Origin: Bacteroidia bacterium
GTDB lineage: Bacteria; Bacteroidota; Bacteroidia; Bacteroidales; Paludibacteraceae
Direction: 5' to 3'
DNA: 64,000 nt
Assembly (NCBI GenBank): GCA_021152555.1
Contig: JAGKVE010000001.1
Location: forward strand, 31,304-95,303
Below are positions 1 through 7,813 of the stretch, piece by piece. The notes beneath the pieces are model-generated. The model was not told the DNA's origin, ran no database searches, and saw only the letters and a list, made by a program, of their open reading frames with translations. The position numbers and the translations under genes are program-made. The first letter of the stretch is position 1. Each line of letters begins with the position of its first letter.

Positions 1-2812
1 TATAGACTTCCACGTAATATTTATTAGCATCCGAAGCCTCCGGTGCATCCCATGAGATGGTATATGTTCCATCACTATTAGGAGTCGCTTGCAGGTTCTT
101 CGGAATATACGGCGAAGGCTGTATTACTACGGGCTCCGACGCATAAACCCAAGTTTCTTCAGAATAATAACCGTTTTTCGAATAAGGCGTTACACTCCAC
201 CCCCATGTGGCTACCGTGTCGTTGGATACATTTATTGTATATTGCTTTTTATCAGAGTATGCATAATTGATTGGTTCACCCTGGGCATTATATGTATATA
301 CAATATACTCCGGTGCGTCTTGTGCGGCTTCCCATGCCAAAATCAACTGTCCGTTCTTTGCCTCCGCCTGCAGGTTATATGGGCATAAATCACTGCCGTT
401 ATAATCGGGGTCTATATCACTCAAGAAGAGCTTCCCGGCCTGATTTTTATTGGCAATCAAAATAGCGTCACTGTTGATTTCCGATTTATACGCAATCTCT
501 TCCGTTGCCTTTTCTTCCGTCAGGGCGTTAATAAGGCTGACATTTATCTTTTCCTTGGTTACGCTGATTGTCGTGCTGTACCAGCGGTTTGAATCCAAAG
601 TCAGCGGAGCTACTTGTTTGGCGAAGCCCGGATAGTTCCATAGCAACGCATAGCCCTCCGTGCTGCTCAGTCCTGCGTTCTGCGGTATATAGATATTCAG
701 TTTGATATCTTTCGGCGAAACAGTGGACGTAGAGAAGGTTGTCCAAGCATAGCCTAAGGAGTTATCTTCCGCATCACGGGAATCAATTGTTACATAATAC
801 TCGTAACCCGTCGCAAGCACTTCAGTTTTGTAAGAGGCTTCGGTAAGAGTCGAATTCGCCATCCAGTCATAATCGCTTCTCCTGATATAGAAATAGTAGT
901 GGTTCGGGGCACTTTGCGTCTTCCATGTGATGGTATAGGTGCCGTCCATATTGGGCGTTACCAACAAATTCGAAGGAACATACGCATTGCCGCCTACCGT
1001 GAACGGACCGCCTTGGACGGATTGATAGTTGCCCCAGCGATCCATATATGTTATTTTCCATGCAGAGAATTCAGTCGCTTGGGATACATTAAATTTGGCT
1101 TCTACCACATAATGGAGTTTATCTACCTCTCCCACTACTGAACCCACATTCACATCATAGCCATTTTCATGGGGGTAATACACATTGTAGGTATCGTTTG
1201 TCGGGTTCTTCACATCCCATTCGAAGCGCACGCTGTCGCCCGTCAGAGGAGTGACTTTCAGATTGTACGGACGGTAGTCAAAATCCTCTGCCTTGCATTC
1301 TTCATCCCATGACATATAATGCCATGAATCCGTCGAAGATTTTACTATAGCGCAAAACTCCGAATACCCCAATTCTCCCGAACTATATGTTTGATGTACA
1401 CCTGTTGCCGCAGGATTCGGCTTGTTCATCACGAAGAAATCGTACATGTAGTCATTCGGGTTGAACGTGATGCTGAATTTTCTGCCTCCGAGAGATTTCA
1501 TCTTCTCAATATGGTTGGTTGCATCATGGTCAGCCTTCCAACTAATCCAGAGTCCTTCGCTGATATCCATACCGCATTCCGAGGGAACGAGTACCGTGAC
1601 CTTGGCAGAACTCAGCGGCGCCAAGTCAATGTTTTGAACCAACGTGGCCACCCCCATCTGCAAGTCCGTATTATCTACACTAGCTACGGAAATCGTGTAA
1701 TCACCTTTGGCAGGAAGAAAATCTGTTAAGTAGTTGGTTTCGGTTGTCTCTTCATTGTAAGCTATTACACTGCCGTCCGGAGCAGTTACACTCACGCGGT
1801 ATTTCGTTGCACCGATTACAGCATCCCAACTGATTTGCATTTTGCGGTCAACCAGCACAGCTTTTACATTCTTCGGCTCATCCGGATTAGGATTAACTCC
1901 GCAGAAATCCGTACTGGACGGCAAATTAGCAAGCACTTGTCCGTCAGACATATAATATCCAAACGGATGATAGAACAAGCCTTTACCGTTAGGTGCCCAT
2001 ATGTTAATGGCATTTTCAGATGTGTAGGAACCACTCACCCATGTTATCGTAACGTCACCTCCGTAATAAGGCACTTGCAGGGTTTTGGGGCTCTCGCCGT
2101 ATTCGCAACGGAAATACATCTCATGCGAACCTTCGGTAATTTTCAACTGTCCGCCTCCGTCCCAACCATCATTAGGGGAGTCTTCCATTTTCAAGGTATA
2201 GTGGCAAGTCGCGCATTGGTCGTAATGGTTCTTCCAATAGGCAATCTCATAGAAATACACGCCGGCTGTCGGGTATGACACATTCGCTTCTCCTGCATAA
2301 CCCGCAGAGATATTTGCCTCATTGCCGCCGATATGAATCCACGCATTGGTATCTCCGCTCTGGTTCGCAAAATCGAACTTGCCCTCATCGGTCAGCTGAA
2401 TCGGTTTCGCCTGAATACCACTGGCCCAGTCCACTTGGACGGCGTACCAGCCGGCATACGTGTCATCATAAGCGCCGAGGTCGCCAAAGTTAGCACATTT
2501 ACCGGGGTCGGTTGACCAATTATTAAACGAACCTGTCAGCACAACCTGATTGCAGGGAGTTACGTCAAAATAGAAACAGAGCACTAGTTTGGACACATCA
2601 TAACCAAAAGTGGTTTCCAAATATTCCACGGTAGGCGTATTTGCCGGCGCTTTGCGGGGACGGCTGATTTGTGCCGGGGCCTGCTCCACACGCTCCTTTT
2701 GCACCTTTTTCTGCTGCAACGCTGTCCTTTGCTGCAATGCATTTCCTTGTGCTACGGTTGTTGCGCTAAAGCCAACAACTACTGCAAATAACAAAAAGAA
2801 AATCTTTTTCAT
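1..2812 (-). CDS. Secreted multi-domain fibronectin type III protein, 3' end cut by window edge
   Basis: Reading the minus strand from the ATG at 2812 gives one open frame to the window edge (about 937 residues). It starts with a signal peptide (MKK, then a hydrophobic stretch ending near AQ at residue 21). A beta-sandwich-like region with an FNNW motif lies near residue 93, a feature of carbohydrate-binding or early-set domains. Several fibronectin type III-like units follow, each beginning with N-L-x-A/V-T-P and a conserved W about 15 residues later (near 315, 515, 615, 812 and 904); two share the phrase DGTYTI. It is probably an exported surface or adhesion protein; no enzymatic motif is visible. 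The C-terminus, where a type IX sorting domain would sit, is outside the window. Confidence 0.85.
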   Translation of the reverse strand, partial: MKKIFFLLFAVVVGFSATTVAQGNALQQRTALQQKKVQKERVEQAPAQISRPRKAPANTPTVEYLETTFGYDVSKLVLCFYFDVTPCNQVVLTGSFNNWSTDPGKCANFGDLGAYDDTYAGWYAVQVDWASGIQAKPIQLTDEGKFDFANQSGDTNAWIHIGGNEANISAGYAGEANVSYPTAGVYFYEIAYWKNHYDQCATCHYTLKMEDSPNDGWDGGGQLKITEGSHEMYFRCEYGESPKTLQVPYYGGDVTITWVSGSYTSENAINIWAPNGKGLFYHPFGYYMSDGQVLANLPSSTDFCGVNPNPDEPKNVKAVLVDRKMQISWDAVIGATKYRVSVTAPDGSVIAYNEETTETNYLTDFLPAKGDYTISVASVDNTDLQMGVATLVQNIDLAPLSSAKVTVLVPSECGMDISEGLWISWKADHDATNHIEKMKSLGGRKFSITFNPNDYMYDFFVMNKPNPAATGVHQTYSSGELGYSEFCAIVKSSTDSWHYMSWDEECKAEDFDYRPYNLKVTPLTGDSVRFEWDVKNPTNDTYNVYYPHENGYDVNVGSVVGEVDKLHYVVEAKFNVSQATEFSAWKITYMDRWGNYQSVQGGPFTVGGNAYVPSNLLVTPNMDGTYTITWKTQSAPNHYYFYIRRSDYDWMANSTLTEASYKTEVLATGYEYYVTIDSRDAEDNSLGYAWTTFSTSTVSPKDIKLNIYIPQNAGLSSTEGYALLWNYPGFAKQVAPLTLDSNRWYSTTISVTKEKINVSLINALTEEKATEEIAYKSEINSDAILIANKNQAGKLFLSDIDPDYNGSDLCPYNLQAEAKNGQLILAWEAAQDAPEYIVYTYNAQGEPINYAYSDKKQYTINVSNDTVATWGWSVTPYSKNGYYSEETWVYASEPVVIQPSPYIPKNLQATPNSDGTYTISWDAPEASDANKYYVEVY

Positions 2813-2870
2813 ATACTATTTATTTTGAAATTAATATCGTATTTTTTACAAAAACATACCAATTCGGCGG

Positions 2871-2901
2871 CAAAGTTACTATAAAAATTGCATATATGCA
2901 A
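2871..2901 (-). promoter_or_regulatory. Bacteroidota-type promoter of the FnIII protein gene
   Basis: On the minus strand TAACTTTG (2878-2871) forms the -7 box, with TTGC about 23 bases upstream at 2901. The -33 box lies in a 14-bp perfect palindrome, TTGCATATATGCAA (2888-2901). The implied leader is about 55 nt. Confidence 0.6.
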
Positions 2902-3000
2902 GTTTTAATTCATTTTTTTGCAAAATTGTTATACTTTTTACCTTTTCTGGGTCAAAACGAGAGAGATCCTGTCGAAAAACAACCGGACCGGAAAATCCGG

Positions 3001-3033
3001 AAGAGCCCCCCAGCCCCCTGAAGGGGGAGGAGG
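3001..3033. repeat. C/G-rich palindromic element
   Basis: The core pairs CCCCCT with AGGGGG around a short GA spacer. It resembles the element found inside gldG, ispD and mnmA (core CTCCCCTCAAGGGAGG), but is more diverged. Confidence 0.55.
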
Positions 3034-3044
3034 ATGGGTGATTG

Positions 3045-3083
3045 GTGAATGATGGAATGATGGAATGATGGAATGATGGAATT
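3045..3083. repeat. Tandem 8-bp repeat GATGGAAT
   Basis: About four copies of GATGGAAT in a row, preceded by GGTGATTGGTGA, a sequence that also occurs as a tract inside the TrmH-type gene near 49.7 kb. Confidence 0.8.
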
Positions 3084-3175
3084 ATGATTGACAAAAGTCA
3101 AAAGGGATAACAAAAAGTATATTATATATTAATATATAATATAGTAAAAGCGTAAAAAGTGCCCAAAAAGGGCAA

Positions 3176-3219
3176 GTATGTTATGGTTATCCTATGGGTA
3201 TGTTATGGTTATCCTATGG
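3176..3219. repeat. Perfect tandem duplication of 22 bp
   Basis: Two identical adjacent 22-bp copies (3176-3197 and 3198-3219), each starting GTATGTTATGG. An imperfect 11-bp half-period is visible inside each copy. Confidence 0.85.
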
Positions 3220-3223
3220 TATT

Positions 3224-3253
3224 GGGTCGAAAACGGGTCGAAAACGGATCGAG
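3224..3253. repeat. Tandem 11-bp repeat GGGTCGAAAAC
   Basis: Two exact 11-bp copies (3224-3234 and 3235-3245) followed by a partial third copy. The inner GTCGAAA matches the heptamer that forms tracts after gldG, mltD, tamL and the ABC exporter. Confidence 0.75.
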
Positions 3254-3256
3254 AGA

Positions 3257-3301
3257 AGCCTAACCCCGGCCCTTCCCTAAAAGGAAGGGAGAAAGGGGCG
3301 G
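3257..3301. repeat. C/G-rich palindromic element
   Basis: CCCTTCCCT and AGGAAGGG arms face each other around AAA, flanked by CCCC and GGGG. It is the same general design as the elements in the SurA-like gene (6462-6500) and before the AmgK-like gene (61640-61727). Confidence 0.55.
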
Positions 3302-3422
3302 AGAATTGAAAATTGAGAATTGAAAATTGAGAATTGAGAATTCTTAGCCCCGAGGGGCACGATTATTTTCGACAAGCGAAAATCTTGAGAATTGAGAATT
3401 GAGAATTGAGAATTGAGAATTA
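3302..3422. repeat. GAGAATT heptamer tracts interrupted by a hairpin, ending on the galE stop codon
   Basis: Two tracts of GAGAATT/GAAAATT heptamers (about 3302-3343 and 3386-3422) flank a region with two stems: GCCCC/GGGGC and ATTTTCG/CGAAAAT around 3347-3383. The second tract runs into galE so that the galE stop codon TAA (minus strand, 3422-3420) is part of the repeat. The hairpin could serve as the galE terminator. Confidence 0.75.
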
Positions 3423-4508
3423 GTAGCCGTTAGGGTTGTTGCGCTGCCAGTTCCATGAATCGCGGCACATATCGTCGAGGTCGAATTGCGCCTTCCATCC
3501 AAGTTCGAGTTCTGCTTTTTTCGGATTGCAGTAACAGGTTGCGATGTCTCCTGCGCGGCGTGGCATGATGGCGTAGGGGATAGGCACCTTATTGACGCGC
3601 TCGAAGGCCTTGACCACATCAAGGACAGAGTAGCCGTGTCCGGTACCGATATTGTAAACAGCGAGGCCTTGTTTGCGTTCGATAGCCTGCAATGCGGCAA
3701 CGTGCGCCCTTGCGAGATCCACTACGTGGATATAATCGCGCACGCCGGTTCCGTCATGTGTCGGGTAGTCGTTTCCGAAGACGCCGAGTTTCTCCCGTTT
3801 TCCGACAGCGACCTGGGTGATATACGGCATGAGGTTGTTGGGTATTCCGTTGGGGTTCTCTCCAATCCGTCCGGAGGGGTGAGCGCCGATAGGATTGAAG
3901 TAACGCAGCAGCACCACATTCCACTCATTATCAGCCTTTTGTACGTCAGTCAGGACTTGTTCAAGCATAGACTTTGTTTGTCCGTATGGGTTGGTACATT
4001 GCCCCTTAGGACAGTTCTCTGTAATAGGAATCTCATTCGGGTCGCCATAGACGGTGGCGGAAGAAGAGAAAATGATATTCTTGCATCCATGCCGGCGCAG
4101 CACGTCGAGAAGGACGAATGTGCCGTTCATGTTGTTCTCGTAGTACTCCAGGGGTTTGGCGACGGATTCGCCGACCGCCTTGAGCCCGGCAAAATGAATA
4201 CAGGCATCAAATCCATTTACGACTTGACCATTTACGATTTTTTCATTTTGACGGAAGATATTTTCCAATGCTTCGCGGTCACGTATGTCAGCCTGGACGA
4301 AGGGAATTGAGAATTGAGAATTGAGAGTTGAGAATTGAGAATTGAGAGTTGAGAATTGAGAATTGAGGATTTCTTCCACGCGATGAAGGGCCTCCGCTTT
4401 CGCATTATAAAGGTTATCCACAACAAGGGCGGTATGCCCCGCCTTGTACAACTCAATCAAGGTATGAGAACCTATAAATCCGGCTCCGCCGGTTACAAGA
4501 ATATTCAT
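3420..4508 (-). CDS. galE: UDP-glucose 4-epimerase with repeat insertions
   Basis: This enzyme interconverts UDP-glucose and UDP-galactose and feeds glycan synthesis. It is an extended short-chain dehydrogenase: the NAD-binding GGAGFIGSH motif is at residues 7-15, the catalytic SSSATVYG and YGQTK (YxxxK) motifs are present, and the family motif HFAGLKAVGES is intact. At 362 residues it is longer than usual (about 340). The excess is explained by a run of three LNSQFST/I heptapeptides near residues 48-69, encoded by heptamer repeats, and by a second small insertion (KIVNGQVVNG) encoded by a GTAAATGG-type repeat. Both lie in surface-type positions between conserved elements, so the enzyme is probably active. 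Its own promoter lies upstream. Confidence 0.95.
   Translation of the reverse strand: MNILVTGGAGFIGSHTLIELYKAGHTALVVDNLYNAKAEALHRVEEILNSQFSTLNSQFSTLNSQFSIPFVQADIRDREALENIFRQNEKIVNGQVVNGFDACIHFAGLKAVGESVAKPLEYYENNMNGTFVLLDVLRRHGCKNIIFSSSATVYGDPNEIPITENCPKGQCTNPYGQTKSMLEQVLTDVQKADNEWNVVLLRYFNPIGAHPSGRIGENPNGIPNNLMPYITQVAVGKREKLGVFGNDYPTHDGTGVRDYIHVVDLARAHVAALQAIERKQGLAVYNIGTGHGYSVLDVVKAFERVNKVPIPYAIMPRRAGDIATCYCNPKKAELELGWKAQFDLDDMCRDSWNWQRNNPNGY
4303..4368. repeat. In-frame GAGAATT/GAGAGTT heptamer tract inside galE
   Basis: About nine tandem heptamers, GAGAATT with some GAGAGTT variants. Three heptamers make 21 bp, so the tract is read as a repeating LNSQFST peptide without breaking the frame. 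Confidence 0.9.
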
Positions 4509-4551
4509 GAATCACTGATACTATTAAATACGGATTAATCAAATTATGCTG

Positions 4552-4582
4552 CAAAGTTACCACATTTTTCCGATATCTGCAA
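4552..4582 (-). promoter_or_regulatory. Promoter of galE
   Basis: On the minus strand TTGCAGATAT (from 4582) and TAACTTTG (4559-4552) are spaced 23 bases apart, as in the other promoters here. The leader would be about 40 nt. Confidence 0.6.
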
Positions 4583-4652
4583 GAGAAAAAATACAAAAGT
4601 CGGACGGCAGGAGACAAAAGACACGTTTTTTATAAAAAAAGTACGCGTGCGC

Positions 4653-4683
4653 TTGCGTATGTAAAAAAAAAGTAGTAATTTTG
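4653..4683 (+). promoter_or_regulatory. Promoter of the nrnA-like gene
   Basis: TTGCGTATGT (-33 region) followed by an A-tract and TAATTTTG (4676-4683). The segment is almost identical to the promoter of rpmB at 59906-59937, including the trailing GCGCGATTTTTCG. The leader is about 13-15 nt. Confidence 0.7.
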
Positions 4684-4702
4684 CGCGATTTTTCGCGAAA
4701 CA

Positions 4703-5944
4703 ATGAAAGAGTTAATAGACAAAGCAAAGAAGATAGTTATCCTGACACACATGGCGCCAGACGGAGACGCGATGGGTTCTGCGCTGGCAGTATATCACTA
4801 TGTGACGGACCGCTGGGCTGTAGGACCGCTATGCTGTAAGACCGCTAACGCTGTAAGACCGTCGCAGAGCGACTGTAAGACCGCTAACGCTGTAGGAGTA
4901 CAGAGTACAGACCGCGTTGCTGACAGAGTACAGACGAGAGAAGTGAGGGTGATAGTGCCGAATATGTTTCCTGCGTTTTTCAACTGGATGCCGGGTGCGG
5001 CACAGATTTTGATATACGAAAAAGAGCCGCAACGCTGCAACTCCGTGATAGCCGAGGCAGACCTGTTCATCTGCACGGACTTCAACGACCCGAAGCGCAT
5101 CGGTCCGGTGGGCGAGAAGATGCTCGCCAACAATGCGCCGAAAATACTGATAGACCACCACTTGATGGACCGTTGCGCTGACAGAGCACAGACCGCTAAC
5201 GCTGACAGACCGGCTTCGCCTGACGGACTCTGGGCGGAGGTTCACTCGCACCCTGAGGCGAGTTCGGCATGCGAGATAGTATACCGGCTGATAACAGCCG
5301 ATGACCGCTACGCTGTAGGACCGTCACAAAGTGACTGTAAGACCGCTTACGCTGTAGGACCGCAGGCAGAGCCTGCTGTAGGAGTTTTATCGGAGGCTAT
5401 AGCGACGTGTATCTACACGGGGTTGATGACGGATACCGGCAATTTCAGTTTCAACTCAACCAACGCAGAGTTGTACGACATCATCGCTTCGCTTATACGC
5501 TCGGGAGTGAAGAAAGACGAGATATACAATGCGGTATTCAACCAGTATTCGACAGACCGCGTACGGCTGACCGGCTATGCGCTGTACCGCAAGATGCGCA
5601 TCTACCCTGAGCACCATTTATCGCTGATAACCCTGAGCGCCGACGAGATGGAGCGTTATCATTACCAGCCCGGTGACACGGAAGGGTTAGTAAACATGCC
5701 TTTGCAGATTGCCGATGTGTACTACTCGGTATATATGCGCGAGGAACGCCCCAAGCCCGGCACCCCGAAACCGCGCATCCGTATTTCCTTCCGCTCGCAA
5801 GGCGACCGTCCTGTGAACATATGGGCAAGCGAGGTATTTCACGGCGGAGGACATATGAACGCTTCGGGCGGAGAGATGTTCGGCACGCTGGAACAAGCGG
5901 TACGGCTGTTCGAGGAGACGTATGGGAAGTATATTAGAAATTGA
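4703..5944 (+). CDS. nrnA: DHH-family phosphoesterase (NrnA-like oligoribonuclease / pAp phosphatase) with three repeat insertions
   Basis: DHH/DHHA1 enzymes of this type degrade nano-RNA or pAp in the cytoplasm. Visible motifs are THMAPDGDAMGS near residue 15 (metal-binding DxD), ICTDFNDP, the signature DHH in ILIDHHL, YTGLMTDTGNF, and the C-terminal substrate loop GGGHMNASGG. The protein has 413 residues against roughly 320-340 for the family. About 93 extra residues come from three in-frame insertions (residues 35-80, 155-176, 201-227), all rich in the peptide pattern D/K-T-A-N/Y-A-V-G-P and encoded by GACCG...CTGTAA modules. They fall between conserved motifs, so function is probably kept. 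The stop codon lies in a GAGAATT tract. Confidence 0.88.
   Translation: MKELIDKAKKIVILTHMAPDGDAMGSALAVYHYVTDRWAVGPLCCKTANAVRPSQSDCKTANAVGVQSTDRVADRVQTREVRVIVPNMFPAFFNWMPGAAQILIYEKEPQRCNSVIAEADLFICTDFNDPKRIGPVGEKMLANNAPKILIDHHLMDRCADRAQTANADRPASPDGLWAEVHSHPEASSACEIVYRLITADDRYAVGPSQSDCKTAYAVGPQAEPAVGVLSEAIATCIYTGLMTDTGNFSFNSTNAELYDIIASLIRSGVKKDEIYNAVFNQYSTDRVRLTGYALYRKMRIYPEHHLSLITLSADEMERYHYQPGDTEGLVNMPLQIADVYYSVYMREERPKPGTPKPRIRISFRSQGDRPVNIWASEVFHGGGHMNASGGEMFGTLEQAVRLFEETYGKYIRN
4806..4940. repeat. Modular GACCG...CTGTAA element, copy 1 in nrnA
   Basis: At least six modules of the form GACCG + variable 5-11 bp + CTGTAA/G. One module carries a perfect hairpin (TCGC-AGA-GCGA). The tail switches to GAGTACA repeats. 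In frame with the gene. Confidence 0.8.
5166..5228. repeat. Modular GACCG element, copy 2 in nrnA
   Basis: Modules with CTGACA instead of CTGTAA, ending in the hairpin GGC-TTC-GCC. It is inserted just after the catalytic DHH motif, in frame. Confidence 0.75.
5303..5383. repeat. Modular GACCG element, copy 3 in nrnA
   Basis: Modules with two perfect small hairpins, GTCAC-AAA-GTGAC and GCAGGC-AGA-GCCTGC, separated by GACCG...CTGTAG units. In frame. Confidence 0.8.
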
Positions 5945-5979
5945 GAATTGAGAATTGAGAATTGAGAATTGAGAATTAT
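5938..5979. repeat. GAGAATT heptamer tract on the nrnA stop codon
   Basis: About five heptamers. The TGA stop codon of the upstream gene is inside the first unit, and the tract fills the whole gap to the next gene. Confidence 0.85.
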
Positions 5980-5996
5980 TTTATTAAAAAAGATAT

Positions 5997-7778
5997 ATGA
6001 AAAAGAGTATTTTGATTATCGTGGTAGCGATGCTGAGTATCGCTGCGTACGCAGACAAGCCCCTTATGACTATCAACGGCAAGCCCGTGAGCGCAGAGGA
6101 GTTTGTTTACATTTACGAGAAGAACAACCAAGCCGGCGCCATCGACCCCAAAACGATGGACGAGTATCTGGACATGTTCATCAACTTCAAACTCAAAGTA
6201 GCCGAGGCCGAATCACAAGGCATTGACACGACAGAGGCTTTCAAGAAAGAGCTGAAGGGCTACCGTGCGCAGGCGACGCCCAAATATCTGCAGGACGATG
6301 CTGCGTTAGACAGTCTGATTGAGTTAAGCTGGCGTCATATGAGCAAAGACCGCCGTGCGGCACATATCGCCATCAAGTGCGCACTGGACGCCGACAGTGC
6401 AGCACAAGCGGAGGCATTGGCTAAGATCAACGATGCCCGTGAGCGTGTGACGGTAGGGAAGAAGCCCCTCCCGACCTCCCCTAAAGGGAAGGGGAAAGGC
6501 CGCAAAGCACAAGTTCAAAGTCCGAAACCAGAGGCGTTTGAAGTTGTAGCGCGCGAGGTGAGCACCGACCCGAACGTTGCGCAGACGGGCGGTGAGTTAG
6601 GCTGGATAACACCGTTCCGTTATGTCTATCCATTGGAAGAAGCCGTATATGGCACGCCGGTAGGGCAAATCAGCGAAGTATTCCGTACACAATACGGCTA
6701 CCATATCGTGCTCGTAGAAGAAGAGCGTGACCACGAGGAAGTGAAAGCCCGTCATATCATGAAGATGGTACCGGCAGACAGTCTGGAGGCAGAGAAGAAA
6801 GCAGCGATAGACGAGATTGCCAAGACTCTGACGGCAGACAACTTCGCCGATGTAGCCTCCCATGAGTCAGACGACCGCGGAAGCAGTATGCGCGGCGGTG
6901 ACCTCGGATGGTTCGGAAAAGGCATGATGGTGAAAGAGTTTGAAGATGCGGCCTTCAGCATGAAGGACGGCGAGATAAGCGCCCCTATCCGCACAGCATA
7001 CGGCTGGCATATTATCTACAAGGAAGGCACACGCGGCATTCAGCCCTTGGACAGTATGCGCACGCAGATTCAGCGTCAGGTGCTGCGCGACGAACGTAGC
7101 AAAGAGGCAGAGAAGAGTTTTATCCGCAAGACACGCGCCGAATACAACCTGCCTGCCGAGATGAGCGATGCTGACGTAAAAGCATACGCAGACGAACATT
7201 TAGAGGACAAATATACCGATTTGCGCCACTTGGTTCAGGAGTACCATGACGGTATTCTGCTCTTCGAAGTATCTCTGCGCGAGGTATGGGACAAAGCAGC
7301 CAAAGACACAGCCGGTCTGGAGAACTATTTCGCAGCAAACAAGAAGAAATACACATGGTCTGCTCCGCGCTACAAAGGCTGGCTGCTGCAAGCCAAGACT
7401 GCAGCAAGCGCAAAGGCGGCAAAGGCTATCATCATGAGCGCCGAGAAAGACTCCGTACAGAGTTATATCTCCCATCGTATCAACACCGACAGCGTGACAT
7501 ACGTCAAAGTACAATACGGTTTATGGGAGAAAGGCAAAAACGCGATGGTTGACAAGTTAGGTCTAAAAGACAAAACAGCCACGTTCACGCCAAACGAAGA
7601 GTTACCAAAAATAGAATGTATCGGCAAGGTTCTCAAAGCCCCGGAGAGTTGGGAAGATGAGAAAGGTACCGTCATCACGGACTACCAGGACTATCTGGAG
7701 ACGGAATGGGTAAAGAAACTGCGTGAGAGATACGAAGTGAAGGTGTTTGATGAAGTTTGGAACTCTATCAAGCGTTAA
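5997..7778 (+). CDS. Periplasmic SurA/PpiC-type peptidyl-prolyl isomerase with two parvulin domains
   Basis: It has a signal peptide (MKKSILIIVVAMLSIAAYA). An N-terminal SurA-like helical region is followed by two parvulin domains. Domain 1 (about residues 115-245) ends GQISEVFRTQYGYHIVLVEE; domain 2 (about 255-350) has the same pattern, GEISAPIRTAYGWHIIYKEG. A C-terminal helical part without a motif I recognise runs to 593 residues. It likely chaperones outer-membrane proteins in the periplasm. Domain 1 contains a short in-frame insertion near residues 156-168 (PLPTSPKGKGKG) encoded by a C/G-rich palindromic element; it lies in a loop before the conserved G-G-E-L-G-W segment. Confidence 0.9.
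   Translation: MKKSILIIVVAMLSIAAYADKPLMTINGKPVSAEEFVYIYEKNNQAGAIDPKTMDEYLDMFINFKLKVAEAESQGIDTTEAFKKELKGYRAQATPKYLQDDAALDSLIELSWRHMSKDRRAAHIAIKCALDADSAAQAEALAKINDARERVTVGKKPLPTSPKGKGKGRKAQVQSPKPEAFEVVAREVSTDPNVAQTGGELGWITPFRYVYPLEEAVYGTPVGQISEVFRTQYGYHIVLVEEERDHEEVKARHIMKMVPADSLEAEKKAAIDEIAKTLTADNFADVASHESDDRGSSMRGGDLGWFGKGMMVKEFEDAAFSMKDGEISAPIRTAYGWHIIYKEGTRGIQPLDSMRTQIQRQVLRDERSKEAEKSFIRKTRAEYNLPAEMSDADVKAYADEHLEDKYTDLRHLVQEYHDGILLFEVSLREVWDKAAKDTAGLENYFAANKKKYTWSAPRYKGWLLQAKTAASAKAAKAIIMSAEKDSVQSYISHRINTDSVTYVKVQYGLWEKGKNAMVDKLGLKDKTATFTPNEELPKIECIGKVLKAPESWEDEKGTVITDYQDYLETEWVKKLRERYEVKVFDEVWNSIKR
6462..6500. repeat. In-frame C/G-rich palindromic element in the SurA-like gene
   Basis: CCCCTCCC and CTCCCCT arms face AGGGAAGGGG. 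It encodes the P/K/G-rich insert within parvulin domain 1. Confidence 0.7.
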
Positions 7779-7782
7779 AATG

Positions 7783-7800
7783 GTTTTTCGGTTGAAAAAC
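7783..7800 (+). terminator. Small hairpin between the SurA-like gene and gldG
   Basis: GTTTTTC and GAAAAAC arms (7 bp) around a 4-nt loop, immediately after the stop codon. It is AT-rich and weak, so it may be an attenuator or nothing at all. Confidence 0.3.
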
Positions 7801-7813
7801 GTTAACATGTCAG

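Larger units (their letters stand above)
2902..3419. other. Gene-free spacer made of several unrelated short repeats
   Basis: No coding region is supported between the FnIII gene and galE. The spacer instead holds a C/G-rich palindrome, an 8-bp tandem tract, an AT-rich palindrome near 3120-3143, a perfect 22-bp duplication, an 11-bp duplication, a second C/G-rich palindrome and GAGAATT tracts, several of which are listed separately. It looks like a landing zone for the repeat families found elsewhere in the window. Confidence 0.7.

Noticed and set aside
3486..4310. A 274-codon open frame on the plus strand across galE
   Set aside because: It is antisense to a clearly conserved galE, has no recognisable domain and no promoter; long antisense frames are common in genes with this codon use.
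5938..5979. Heptamer tracts as CRISPR arrays
   Set aside because: There are no spacers: units are directly adjacent, 7 bp long, and there is no cas gene.
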